Part shown: one piece after another, positions 34,958 through 45,346 of the stretch
Layout: each line of letters begins with the position of its first letter
Position numbering within the stretch: the stretch's first letter is position 1
NCBI GenBank assembly: GCA_008828725.1
Contig: MEHQ01000241.1
Location: 147,829 to 211,828 of the forward strand
Source of the DNA: Saccharina japonica
Lineage: Eukaryota > Sar > Phaeophyceae > Laminariales > Laminariaceae
Length of the DNA stretch: 64,000 bases
Direction: 5' to 3'
Notes under the pieces: generated by a model
The model's input: only the letters and a program-made list of their open reading frames with translations
Database searches by the model: none
Told to the model about the DNA's origin: nothing
Translations under genes and position numbers: made by a program

Positions 34958-36480
34958 GGTGGTGATGTCGTTTTGCTCTTCATAACAATGTATGTCATTT
35001 TTAGTATGCCCCGCGTTTTCCTCCCGGGATTGGTTTCGTGTCTCCTGTTTTGGGATTTCCATTGTGTGGAGATCGTGTTTTCCGGGGATGACATATGCTC
35101 GCCCCCTCCCCCCCGGGTGTATTTTTTTGTATACCCGTTGTTTTACACCTGTTTTTTCATGTGTACGCACATATTGGTAGATTGGTAGTATAGATATCAT
35201 ACCATGTGTACCTATAATACGTAGAGTGCATAGGTACCGTCCAGCAATACGTATACGTGCGTGTATAATACGCACAACAGCAGTAGCAGCAGTAACCTGT
35301 AACATTATACTTCTGCTATTAATAACACAACTAATCCTGCAACGCACGGCCTTCGTTCGGTCGGTTAAATCATAGCACGTCCCAAGACTACGCATGTTTC
35401 GCTCTGTAGAGCATCTGACGTAAACAGACCGTAGTGCCTCATCCGTCGATCTATACGGTACGTTTTCTCTTTCCCCCCTCGTCAGTTATACCTTTTTTAG
35501 GTCCATTCATCTATGTTATCTCTATTCAATATGTTTCTATACCTTCTCTATAATACGTATAGACTATGTACAGTACAGGACGCCTACTCGTATTAACAAT
35601 CAGAAACAGGAAATATGGTCCAGGCTGGATTTCTTATTTGAGAGAGGGTGCTTTCAACACTACTTTCAATATAATCCGAATTTCTTATTTTCCTCTTCAT
35701 CTTAGCCTGGCTTTCTTAATAGCCTGTTTCTTATTAGGTGTCCGGTACTGTCTTCGTTATCAATTCTTGCAATTCATGGCATTCGTTCCGTGGTTCACGT
35801 TCCAGGTGCAGCTTATATATATATATACGTACCAGGTATAATACTTCGTATCAATAGCAATTCCAGTCGTCCAAATACTAATGCGTCCGTTCCTCACATC
35901 CAGCACATAACACCCTCCACATGTATGATGCCCAGATGCAAGCCGGTGATGGTGCTTTGCAATAATTCGCTCATTGTAAAAAAAAACTCTCTGCGCATCA
36001 CGGACGTCCTTCCACTGCCCACACCAACCAATGCCAAGGCCTCGGACTCGCCTCAATGAGCGGGCGTCGTCACCCACAAACCCTTGTATAGTATAACAAT
36101 AGTAATATTAGGTGCGGACAGGGTGGTCTAGTGGTTTAACTTCGAATGCCAGTATTTATTGGGGTTGGTGACGGTTCAATTCTTCTCGGTACGCATATAT
36201 GTATCGTTTTTTTTATGCTTGAACGGCAACAACAACTGTCGAGAGTCGAGAGTCCCTGTGATCGCGTGGGTAGGCACAATTCGGCGCGAGTCGACGAGGA
36301 AAGAAAGTAGTGCTGAACCCTTCTGGCGGTAAAGATGCAAGCCGCCTATACACCGTAGTGGGGAGGGGTGACAAGAGCCTACTACTACTACTACTACTAC
36401 TACTACTAGGTATGTAGCCGCTTACGACTAGTATTAATAACAGGAGGGAGAGAGAAAAGAAGGGCGAGTATAATAAATGG
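34958..36480 (+). repeat. inverted repeat B, first copy
   Basis: This segment matches the reverse complement of 37083-38605 (positions sum to 73563) and the direct copy 38606-40130 (offset 3648). It contains the MITE M1 at 35571-35750 and the SINE at 36112-36500. I see no gene; short ORFs here repeat in all three copies simply because the DNA does. Confidence 0.92.
35571..35750 (+). mobile_element. MITE-like element M1 (best preserved copy)
   Basis: It is 180 bp long. The left end CAGTACAGGACGCCTA is an inverted match to the right end TAGGTGTCCGGTACTG. AGAAACAGG and CCTGTTTCT lie just inside. Mirror and direct copies occur at 37813-37992 and 39219-39398. A target-site duplication is not clear. 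Confidence 0.65.
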
Positions 36481-36500
36481 GATGGACAAAAGTACAACGA
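36112..36500 (+). mobile_element. tRNA-derived SINE (S1)
   Basis: The head carries RNA polymerase III-like boxes: A box TGGTCTAGTGG at 36124-36134 and B box GGTTCAATTCT at 36173-36183, 38 bp apart. The acceptor stem does not pair, so it is not a functional tRNA. A body of about 300 bp follows (GTCGACGAGGAAAG, CTGAACCCTTCTGGCG, GTGGGGAGGGGTGACAAGAG, a CTA microsatellite, then ATAATAAATGGGATGGAC). The head and body recur in a diverged copy at 43490-43848. Confidence 0.65.
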
Positions 36501-37082
36501 TTGTGTGGTACTCGTGAGTCGCTTTCTGCACAAATTCATTTCACCCTTGTGCTACTCAACCATGAACAGCCTGATGTACCTCACCTACTCGTGTACCTGG
36601 TACGGCAGTGAGCAGTAGTACTGTAGTATCCTGGTACACCTCCTATTATACCTCACTCAAGTCAAGTCTCAAGCAATAATACCAATACGTACTGCTGCTG
36701 TACCTGTACTGTAAGTCACTGGTGTGTAATAGAAGAAAGAGTATTGCGTACAGTAGTGACCCACCCACCCACCCAGGTACTTCTTACTTTGTTGTCCATC
36801 CCACTTATTATATCCGCCCTTCTTTTCTCTTTCCCGCCTATTAATAGCCGTAACGACGATCCGCGGCCACATACTTAGTTGAAGGCTCTTGTCCCCCCTC
36901 CCGACTACGGTACTCACCGTGCATCTTTGTCGCCAGAAGGGTTCAGCATTCTTCCCTCGTCGACCCACCACCCACCCACCCACCCACCCACCCACTAAAC
37001 CCATCCACCCACCACCCACCCACTCACCCACCACTCACCCACCCACCCAGGTATTTTTTTTTTTTTGATTCATTTCCCATAT
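36481..37082. other. spacer between inverted B copies, with SINE body fragment
   Basis: The outer part is unique. About 36785-36960 is a reverse-oriented SINE S1 body (GTTGTCCATCCCACTTATT, then GCCAGAAGGGTTCAGCA). CCCA-type microsatellites flank it (36758-36774, 36963-37050). Part of this spacer (from 36759) reappears in reverse at 40131-40452. Confidence 0.75.
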
Positions 37083-37452
37083 TTTATTATACTCCGCGCT
37101 TCTTTCTCTCTCCCTCCTGTTATTAATACTAGTCTGTAAGCGGCTACCATTACTTGTTAGTAGTAGTAGTAGTAGTAGTAGTAGGCTCTTGTCACCCCTC
37201 CCCACTACGGTGTATAGGCGGCTTGCATCTTTACCGCCAGAAGGGTTCAGCACTACTTTCTTTCCTCGTCGACTCGCGCCGAATTGTGCCTACCCACGCG
37301 ATCACAGGGACTCTCGACTCTCGACAGTTGTTGTTGCCGTTCAAGCATAAAAAAAACGATACATATATGCGTACCGAGAAGAATTGAACCGTCACCAACC
37401 CCAATAAATACTGGCATTCGAAGTTAAACCACTAGACCACCCTGTCCGCACC
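37063..37452 (-). mobile_element. SINE S1, mirrored copy
   Basis: Reverse copy of 36112-36500 inside inverted repeat B, with the pol III-like boxes near 37440-37380. Confidence 0.6.
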
Positions 37453-38605
37453 TAATATTACTATTGTTATACTATACAAGGGTTTGTGGGTGACGACGCC
37501 CGCTCATTGAGGCGAGTCCGAGGCCTTGGCATTGGTTGGTGTGGGCAGTGGAAGGACGTCCGTGATGCGCAGAGAGTTTTTTTTTACAATGAGCGAATTA
37601 TTGCAAAGCACCATCACCGGCTTGCATCTGGGCATCATACATGTGGAGGGTGTTATGTGCTGGATGTGAGGAACGGACGCATTAGTATTTGGACGACTGG
37701 AATTGCTATTGATACGAAGTATTATACCTGGTACGTATATATATATATAAGCTGCACCTGGAACGTGAACCACGGAACGAATGCCATGAATTGCAAGAAT
37801 TGATAACGAAGACAGTACCGGACACCTAATAAGAAACAGGCTATTAAGAAAGCCAGGCTAAGATGAAGAGGAAAATAAGAAATTCGGATTATATTGAAAG
37901 TAGTGTTGAAAGCACCCTCTCTCAAATAAGAAATCCAGCCTGGACCATATTTCCTGTTTCTGATTGTTAATACGAGTAGGCGTCCTGTACTGTACATAGT
38001 CTATACGTATTATAGAGAAGGTATAGAAACATATTGAATAGAGATAACATAGATGAATGGACCTAAAAAAGGTATAACTGACGAGGGGGGAAAGAGAAAA
38101 CGTACCGTATAGATCGACGGATGAGGCACTACGGTCTGTTTACGTCAGATGCTCTACAGAGCGAAACATGCGTAGTCTTGGGACGTGCTATGATTTAACC
38201 GACCGAACGAAGGCCGTGCGTTGCAGGATTAGTTGTGTTATTAATAGCAGAAGTATAATGTTACAGGTTACTGCTGCTACTGCTGTTGTGCGTATTATAC
38301 ACGCACGTATACGTATTGCTGGACGGTACCTATGCACTCTACGTATTATAGGTACACATGGTATGATATCTATACTACCAATCTACCAATATGTGCGTAC
38401 ACATGAAAAAACAGGTGTAAAACAACGGGTATACAAAAAAATACACCCGGGGGGGAGGGGGCGAGCATATGTCATCCCCGGAAAACACGATCTCCACACA
38501 ATGGAAATCCCAAAACAGGAGACACGAAACCAATCCCGGGAGGAAAACGCGGGGCATACTAAAAATGACATACATTGTTATGAAGAGCAAAACGACATCA
38601 CCACC
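37083..38605 (-). repeat. inverted repeat B, second (reverse) copy
   Basis: Reverse complement of 34958-36480. It ends at CATCACCACC and meets its own mirror image GGTGGTGATG at 38606 with no spacer. Confidence 0.92.
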
Positions 38606-40452
38606 GGTGGTGATGTCGTTTTGCTCTTCATAACAATGTATGTCATTTTTAGTATGCCCCGCGTTTTCCTCCCGGGATTGGTTTCGTGTCTCCTGTTTTG
38701 GGATTTCCATTGTGTGGAGATCGTGTTTTCCGGGGATGACATATGCTCGCCCCCTCCCCCCCGGGTGTATTTTTTTGTATACCCGTTGTTTTACACCTGT
38801 TTTTTCATGTGTACGCACATATTGGTAGATTGGTAGTATAGATATCATACCATGTGTACCTATAATACGTAGAGTGCATAGGTACCGTCCAGCAATACGT
38901 ATACGTGCGTGTATAATACGCACAACAGCAGTAGCAGCAGTAACCTGTAACATTATACTTCTGCTATTAATAACACAACTAATCCTGCAACGCACGGCCT
39001 TCGTTCGGTCGGTTAAATCATAGCACGTCCCAAGACTACGCATGTTTCGCTCTGTAGAGCATCTGACGTAAACAGACCGTAGTGCCTCATCCGTCGATCT
39101 ATACGGTACGTTTTCTCTTTCCCCCCTCGTCAGTTATACCTTTTTTAGGTCCATTCATCTATGTTATCTCTATTCAATATGTTTCTATACCTTCTCTATA
39201 ATACGTATAGACTATGTACAGTACAGGACGCCTACTCGTATTAACAATCAGAAACAGGAAATATGGTCCAGGCTGGATTTCTTATTTGAGAGAGGGTGCT
39301 TTCAACACTACTTTCAATATAATCCGAATTTCTTATTTTCCTCTTCATCTTAGCCTGGCTTTCTTAATAGCCTGTTTCTTATTAGGTGTCCGGTACTGTC
39401 TTCGTTATCAATTCTTGCAATTCATGGCATTCGTTCCGTGGTTCACGTTCCAGGTGCAGCTTATATATATATATACGTACCAGGTATAATACTTCGTATC
39501 AATAGCAATTCCAGTCGTCCAAATACTAATGCGTCCGTTCCTCACATCCAGCACATAACACCCTCCACATGTATGATGCCCAGATGCAAGCCGGTGATGG
39601 TGCTTTGCAATAATTCGCTCATTGTAAAAAAAAACTCTCTGCGCATCACGGACGTCCTTCCACTGCCCACACCAACCAATGCCAAGGCCTCGGACTCGCC
39701 TCAATGAGCGGGCGTCGTCACCCACAAACCCTTGTATAGTATAACAATAGTAATATTAGGTGCGGACAGGGTGGTCTAGTGGTTTAACTTCGAATGCCAG
39801 TATTTATTGGGGTTGGTGACGGTTCAATTCTTCTCGGTACGCATATATGTATCGTTTTTTTTATGCTTGAACGGCAACAACAACTGTCGAGAGTCGAGAG
39901 TCCCTGTGATCGCGTGGGTAGGCACAATTCGGCGCGAGTCGACGAGGAAAGAAAGTAGTGCTGAACCCTTCTGGCGGTAAAGATGCAAGCCGCCTATACA
40001 CCGTAGTGGGGAGGGGTGACAAGAGCCTACTACTACTACTACTACTACTACTAATAGTAATGTAGGCCGCTTACAGACTAGTATTAATAACAGGAGGAGA
40101 GAGAGAAAGAAGCGCGGGTATAATAAAAATGGGAATGAACAAAAAAAGAAAAAATTACCTGGGTGGGTGGGTGAAGTGGTGGGTGAGTGGGTGGGTGAGT
40201 GGGTGGATGGGTTTAAGTGGGTGGGTGGGTGGTGGGTGGGTGGTGGGTCGACGAGGGAAGAATGCTGAACCCTTCTGGCGACAAAGATGCACGGTGAGTA
40301 CCGTAGTCGGGAGGGGGGACAAGAGCCTTCAACTAAGTATGTGGCCGCGGATCGTCGTTACGGCTATTAATAGGCGGGAAAGAGAAAAGAAGGGCGGATA
40401 TAATAAGTGGGATGGACAACAAAGTAAGAAGTACCTGGGTGGGTGGGTGGGT
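38606..40452 (+). repeat. inverted repeat B, third copy plus spacer mirror
   Basis: This segment mirrors 36759-38605 around 38605/38606 (sum 77211), with few differences around the CTA microsatellite near 40030-40075. It stops at a single N. Confidence 0.92.
39760..40130 (+). mobile_element. SINE S1, third palindrome copy
   Basis: Direct copy of 36112-36480 at offset 3648, with the same A and B boxes. Confidence 0.6.
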
Positions 40453-40453
40453 N
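40453..40453. other. single N at palindrome junction (probable assembly join)
   Basis: On the left the GGGT microsatellite of the spacer mirror ends. On the right arm A' starts at a base pairing with 34957. About 1.8 kb expected from a complete mirror (the reverse of 34958-36758) is absent here. Confidence 0.85.
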
Positions 40454-42607
40454 ACCACACACACGTAGCGGTATACAGTAGTAATAAGAAACAGGAAATA
40501 TGGTCCAGGCTGGATTTCTTATTTGAGAGAGGGTGCTTTCTACACTATTTCAAGTATAAACTCCCCAATTTCTTATTTCCTCTATGTCTAGCCTGGCTTT
40601 CTTGTAGCCGTGTTTCTTATTAGGTGTCCTGTACTACTGCTGTACCTGGTAAAAAAATATATCAAAATTCGGATAAGCAGTCATACCAGAGTATTTAAAA
40701 AGTAAGGACAGGCGCCAGAGTATGATCAGGCATTGCCTCGAGCGCGGCGGTCGCGGTAGACGCACCGTTTCGCCGACTCCCGGGGTGCTGCTGAACTTGT
40801 CCTTGGTGTCGACCGCTTCAAGCGACAGGCTGAGGCGTGTGACGACCTCACGGATTAGAGTCGCCAACAGCCGAGCGCTGCTGCTGCCCCTGTTCTTCCT
40901 CGCTCTCTTTTGCTCCTCCTGACAGCAAGTGGTGCAAGATGATGATGATGACGGCAACAATTTCACAGTTCATCAGCAGCGTAGCGAAGCTCGCGTAGCG
41001 TGTGGTATAGTCGTATACAACATTAAACATCAGTGGGTACATTTTGTTTGCGGCTCAAGCGGGGAAGGAGCAGGGGAGATCAGGCGTAAGTGTCCCTCTA
41101 TTTGTCTCTCGTAGGAGCAGGCCACGGCGCAAGCTCGCCCTGTCGTATGATATAAACGCTGGACTCGAAGGCTTCGGCGTCTGGCTCTCTGGCTCAAGCC
41201 GCCTTTACCGCAATTCTGAGTTATTATCTAGGATAAAGTATAGAAATCGGGGAATTGGTTTTGGCCCGCGTGTGGTTCCAGTGTTAGGCCATCTCTTACG
41301 GATGGGTTCTGAAAACTGAAACTGAACTTTTTTTTCGAGCGTCAAAACCAATTGAGAATTTTTCAGTTGGCTATCTTATCATGACCCAATAATTGAAAAT
41401 TATTTCTGGGCTTGTCTGGGCAGCAAGTTGTGACAAAAAGTGTACAGCAGCAGTACGAGTACGAGGAAGACGGTACTACTCGTACGGATACTCGTGTATA
41501 CTTGTACGCGAAAGCGCCTCCGAACTATTTCGCTGCCACCCTGGACTACGACGGGTGATCGAGGTGTTCGTCGCACCGGAGCACGCAGCGCAGAAGCATT
41601 GTACCCGGCGGTGGCCGGGACAACGGAGAACTCGACTGAGGGGTGTCGTTAAAAGTTGTGTTTTCCTCCTCCCTGTCTGTGTTTCTCGTTAGTCGCAGCC
41701 TATATAGGTCGCAGCTGCAAGGGCAGTTGAAAGGCTCTCGTGGCCGACACCACCACAATCCGATCCCATCGCATTGTGGTGATGTCTGAGGCACGCGCGG
41801 GTGGGGAGCGTGGCACAGCAAGCAGCAGCAGCAGCAGCAGCAGTACACTTGTGTTGTTGCTTGCTTGGCAACAGACGCGACTCGTACTCAACTGCTGCTG
41901 TTTGCTGTACATTTGTACGCGTGTTGCCTCAAACGATGTGTGGAAACCCATAGATTCCAAATCCAATCGCCAGTTTCAATCGTGATCTCGATCGGAAATG
42001 GGGCCCCATTTCCGAGTGGAGGCCGACTTGAAAGTGATGATTGAAAAACTTGATCGGAAATGGGCCCACTTTCAACCCCGTAAGAGAGCCAATCGGTTTT
42101 GAAAACTGAAAACCTTCATTTTCAGTTTTCAGAACCCATCCGTAAGAGATGGCCTTATGAGAAGGAATATTCGAAAAACGCCGAAAACACGACGTCTGGA
42201 GGACGAAGAGGAACACCGAGAAGACGCCACGATCGGCCGCGTTTTCAGAACCCATCCGTAAGAGATGGCCTTATGAGAAGGAATATTTCGAAAAACGCCG
42301 AAAACACGACGTCTGGAGGACGAAGAGGAACACCGAGAAGACGCCACGATCGGCCGCCCGTGCGTTGCTCCTTCGTGCCAGAGTGTATACGATACGTACT
42401 CGCTGGGCATATTTGCTGCTTGGCTACTTCCATATACTACGTCAACATGTCGCGTTTGATGGTTTCATGCATATGAGTACGCATATACGAGCAGCTTTAA
42501 TGACGTGCACAGAAGTACTGCGGTACCGTTGTACCGTAAATAAGAATATCCAAACGTGCTGTCGACAGGAACCAGAAGGCACCATAGCACCTCTGTCGAC
42601 CGGCAGC

Positions 42608-42690
<83 letters not shown>

Positions 42691-43220
42691 TGCAGCAGCT
42701 GCAGCAGTGGCACCCGGACTGCTGTTGTTGGGAAAGCCCTCGCGTCGACTCTCATCTTCTTGCGTCCAGCCGTTGGAAGTTGGAAGTGGAACTTTGAACA
42801 CTTGTTGTGCATTTTGTACTGCCACGTAGCTTCTCCAGATGGTGCAGCCGCATGCCGGGCCTACCGTAGATACAGTACCATATCTTGCCTGCGAATAGTT
42901 GAATATCAGATATACTGCTGTTACCCGCAGAGACGTTAGGTCGTACACACAGCTGGGAGCGGAGCCCACGAAAAGAGTGTCCTCTCGAGTTTGGACTCAC
43001 AATCAATCCTCGGATCAGCCCCCAGTGCCTGCTTACTCTGCCGTGCACCAGCGATATATCTGCCCACGACTTCGGGGGTGGCTTTGTGATGGGGAAGATT
43101 ATCCCACGTGGATCCAGCTGCCACGCTGAAGCCATCCTCTCCTTGTCTTGTGGCTCAAACGCACGAGCAGAAGAGACTCCTCCTCCTCCTCCTCCTTCGT
43201 GCTTCGTGCGGTGCCTTTTG
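40454..43220 (-). repeat. inverted repeat A, right arm
   Basis: Reverse complement of 32187-34957. It includes the mirrored poly-alanine gene and the CAG run at about 42608-42690. Confidence 0.92.
42442..43135 (-). CDS. hypothetical protein with long poly-alanine tract (right copy)
   Basis: Mirror of 32272-32965, with exons at 43135-43037 and 42888-42442 on the minus strand. The protein and the length of the alanine run match the left copy. Because arm A' keeps no homology beyond 43220, this copy has different upstream DNA and lacks the divergent phosphatase neighbour. If the palindrome is an assembly artefact, this copy does not exist. Confidence 0.35.
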
Positions 43221-43489
43221 GGTGGGTGGGGTGGCCGTATTCCGTTACGAGACAGTTTTTTTAGTCCGCTGGTGTTGCAGCGTACCACTAAAAATCGAAT
43301 ATATATGTGTCGTACAGCAGTCGTATGATACGTACGGCAGTGTATCATACGTACAGCAGCAGCAGTAGCATTAATTGGCGCCGTGCAGGAGTAAACTTGG
43401 GTGGGTGGGTCGGTGGGTGGGTGTGGTTGGCGGTATTGTTATGTTACGTGATAGTTTTTCTGAGTCCACTGGTGTTGCAGCGTACCACT
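43221..43489. repeat. GGGT microsatellite and duplicated ~90-bp segment
   Basis: Two similar segments (about 43218-43300 and 43398-43490) each have GGGTGGGT followed by TTACG-GA-AGTTTTT and CTGGTGTTGCAGCGTACCAC. Confidence 0.65.
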
Positions 43490-43848
43490 TCTTTTTTGTC
43501 CATCCCATTTACACACGTGTTATCTTCGCCCTCCTTGTCTCTCCCCGTCCAAAATAGTCGTAACTCAATCCGGATCACAAAGCAGGCTCTTCTCCCTCCT
43601 CCCCACTATGGTTCGTGCCTTGCATTTTCATCGCGAGAAGACTTCAGCACTTTCTTCCCTCGTCGACCCGCGTCGAATTGCGCCTCTACCTACTCTGCTA
43701 TATTAGGCGCTCTCAGCAGTTGACTCCTTTAACTTTTAGTTTATGCAAATCAATTCAAAATATCGCCACGGTGGGATTCCAACTCGGGGACCAACTCTAG
43801 CAGCGTTCGAGGGTAACCACTAGACTACTGAGGGGGCTTTAGTATAGT
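43490..43848 (-). mobile_element. diverged tRNA-derived SINE S1
   Basis: On the minus strand the head reads AGTAGTCTAGTGGTTA (A box) and, after 35-40 bp, GAGTTGGAATCCCACC (B box region), more tRNA-like than the palindrome copies. The body (GTCGACGAGGGAAGAAAG, GTGCTGAAG, GAGGGAGAAGAGCC, then AATGGGATGGACAAAAAAG) matches SINE S1. This independent, diverged copy supports a genuine family. Confidence 0.65.
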
Positions 43849-44118
43849 AATACCGGTATAGTGTTTGAGTACAGCGGTCGTCTACTGATGTGCCAGAAAG
43901 TTGGAAGACCAGCATGCAGGCATAAAGAACTTTGTAATAAAATCGCCGTTCGTTGCTGTAGACTCCTCCTGCAGGCCTCAGATCAGTGGGCTCTTTCCAG
44001 AATGCCAGAAATGTATCATTTACACGAGCACTACTATTTTTTCAAAGTTGCGGTAAAAAACAGCGAGATCAGGCGCTACGAGCACTAGCCTTTATTGCAT
44101 CACTGAATTACTACGTAT

Positions 44119-44359
44119 ATAGGATGAAGTATTGAAATCGGAGGGGGGGAGTTATTGTATGCGCTTTAATGGAGTCGATCGAGTTTTTTAAAAGGCCCGA
44201 TTGTTGCGAGACAAAGCGCGAGTGGGTAGAGGCGGGGTTGGGGTTTGGGTTATAGGGGTGAAGGTTAGGGTGTTTTGGCTCGTTTAAAAAAAAAGATTCT
44301 GTAATATTCGAACCACACGGGCCACACCAAACTCCCCAACTTCTATACTTTATCCTAGA
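44119..44359 (+). mobile_element. MITE-like element M2 with terminal inverted repeats
   Basis: The left end (TATAGGATGAAGTATTGAAA) and the right end (CTTCTATACTTTATCCTA) are inverted repeats of about 20-30 bp. One end also occurs inside the palindrome arms (near 34167 and 41235). It has no coding capacity. Confidence 0.55.
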
Positions 44360-44479
44360 CATTACTTCATCGGTGCGGTAATTTGGGCTCCCAGAAGCAG
44401 ACCTTACGATGAAGCCAGACCACAGGCGGCTTCTTCTACATACTTGACATGGGCAACTGTCTGCTGTCTGTTGCTTGCG

Positions 44480-44697
44480 ATGGGCACTCTCGCTTTTCTC
44501 GCAATGCATGATGCACTCATTGGATCGGATGCTGCGCCGGCAACGCAAATCCCCGCGCGTCAGGTCCACAAGACGGCAGACAAATACCTGGATGGACAGG
44601 TGACCGCCAGAAACAACAAGCATGTGCCGCCAACCAAGACCTTCGTCGGCTCCGCAGCGGCCATCCTTGTCGCCATGAGGTGTGGCCACAGTCTCCA

Positions 44698-44701
<4 letters not shown>
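44480..44701 (+). CDS. weak ORF, 73 residues, unknown
   Basis: It starts MGTLAFLAMHDALIG and continues with a polar stretch (QVHKTADKYLDGQVTARNN). The ORF runs straight into the TAG microsatellite, which provides its stop. Composition is protein-like, but no splice signal or family supports it. It could equally be an exon remnant or chance. Confidence 0.2.
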
Positions 44702-44829
<128 letters not shown>

Positions 44830-45346
44830 ATATACCAGGAGGTACATGGTATCCACCAAGTAAGACATAGTTATATCATGCGTGATATTGAGCCGGGCTG
44901 TTCGCAGTGTTTTGTGTGAACATATAAAATTCGATCGTAATGTTTAGATACATTATCACCTGATGTATCACGTTCATGTGGACGCCAGTTTGTACTTCAC
45001 TTTTTTAAATGCGCCGAAGCGGCAGTACGCCCGGTTCGCCGCGGATTCGCTTCACACACCAAACACCGCTCAAAATGCCAGGCATCGGTCCGGCCGAATC
45101 GGGCCAGATCAGGCCAGGTAGGGTAAGGCGGGGCGGGGCTTGCCCGGGGCCCCACCGGGCGCCAAAACGACGTTCGACGCCAACCACTGGAGTCGAAGCG
45201 ATAGGAAATAGCTTCACAGCCTACACACGTGTTCGAGACACCCACCGTTCACCGCCTCACCTTTTACACCCTCAGCCGCCCGCGCCACTCTACTACATAC
45301 ACCCTCTTGCCCTCGCTGGCCGGCTGCTTATTTACCCTGTCTACAG

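Noticed and set aside
36112..36192. Functional tRNA gene
   Set aside because: A and B boxes are present, but the acceptor stem does not pair and a repeat body follows. It is a SINE head.
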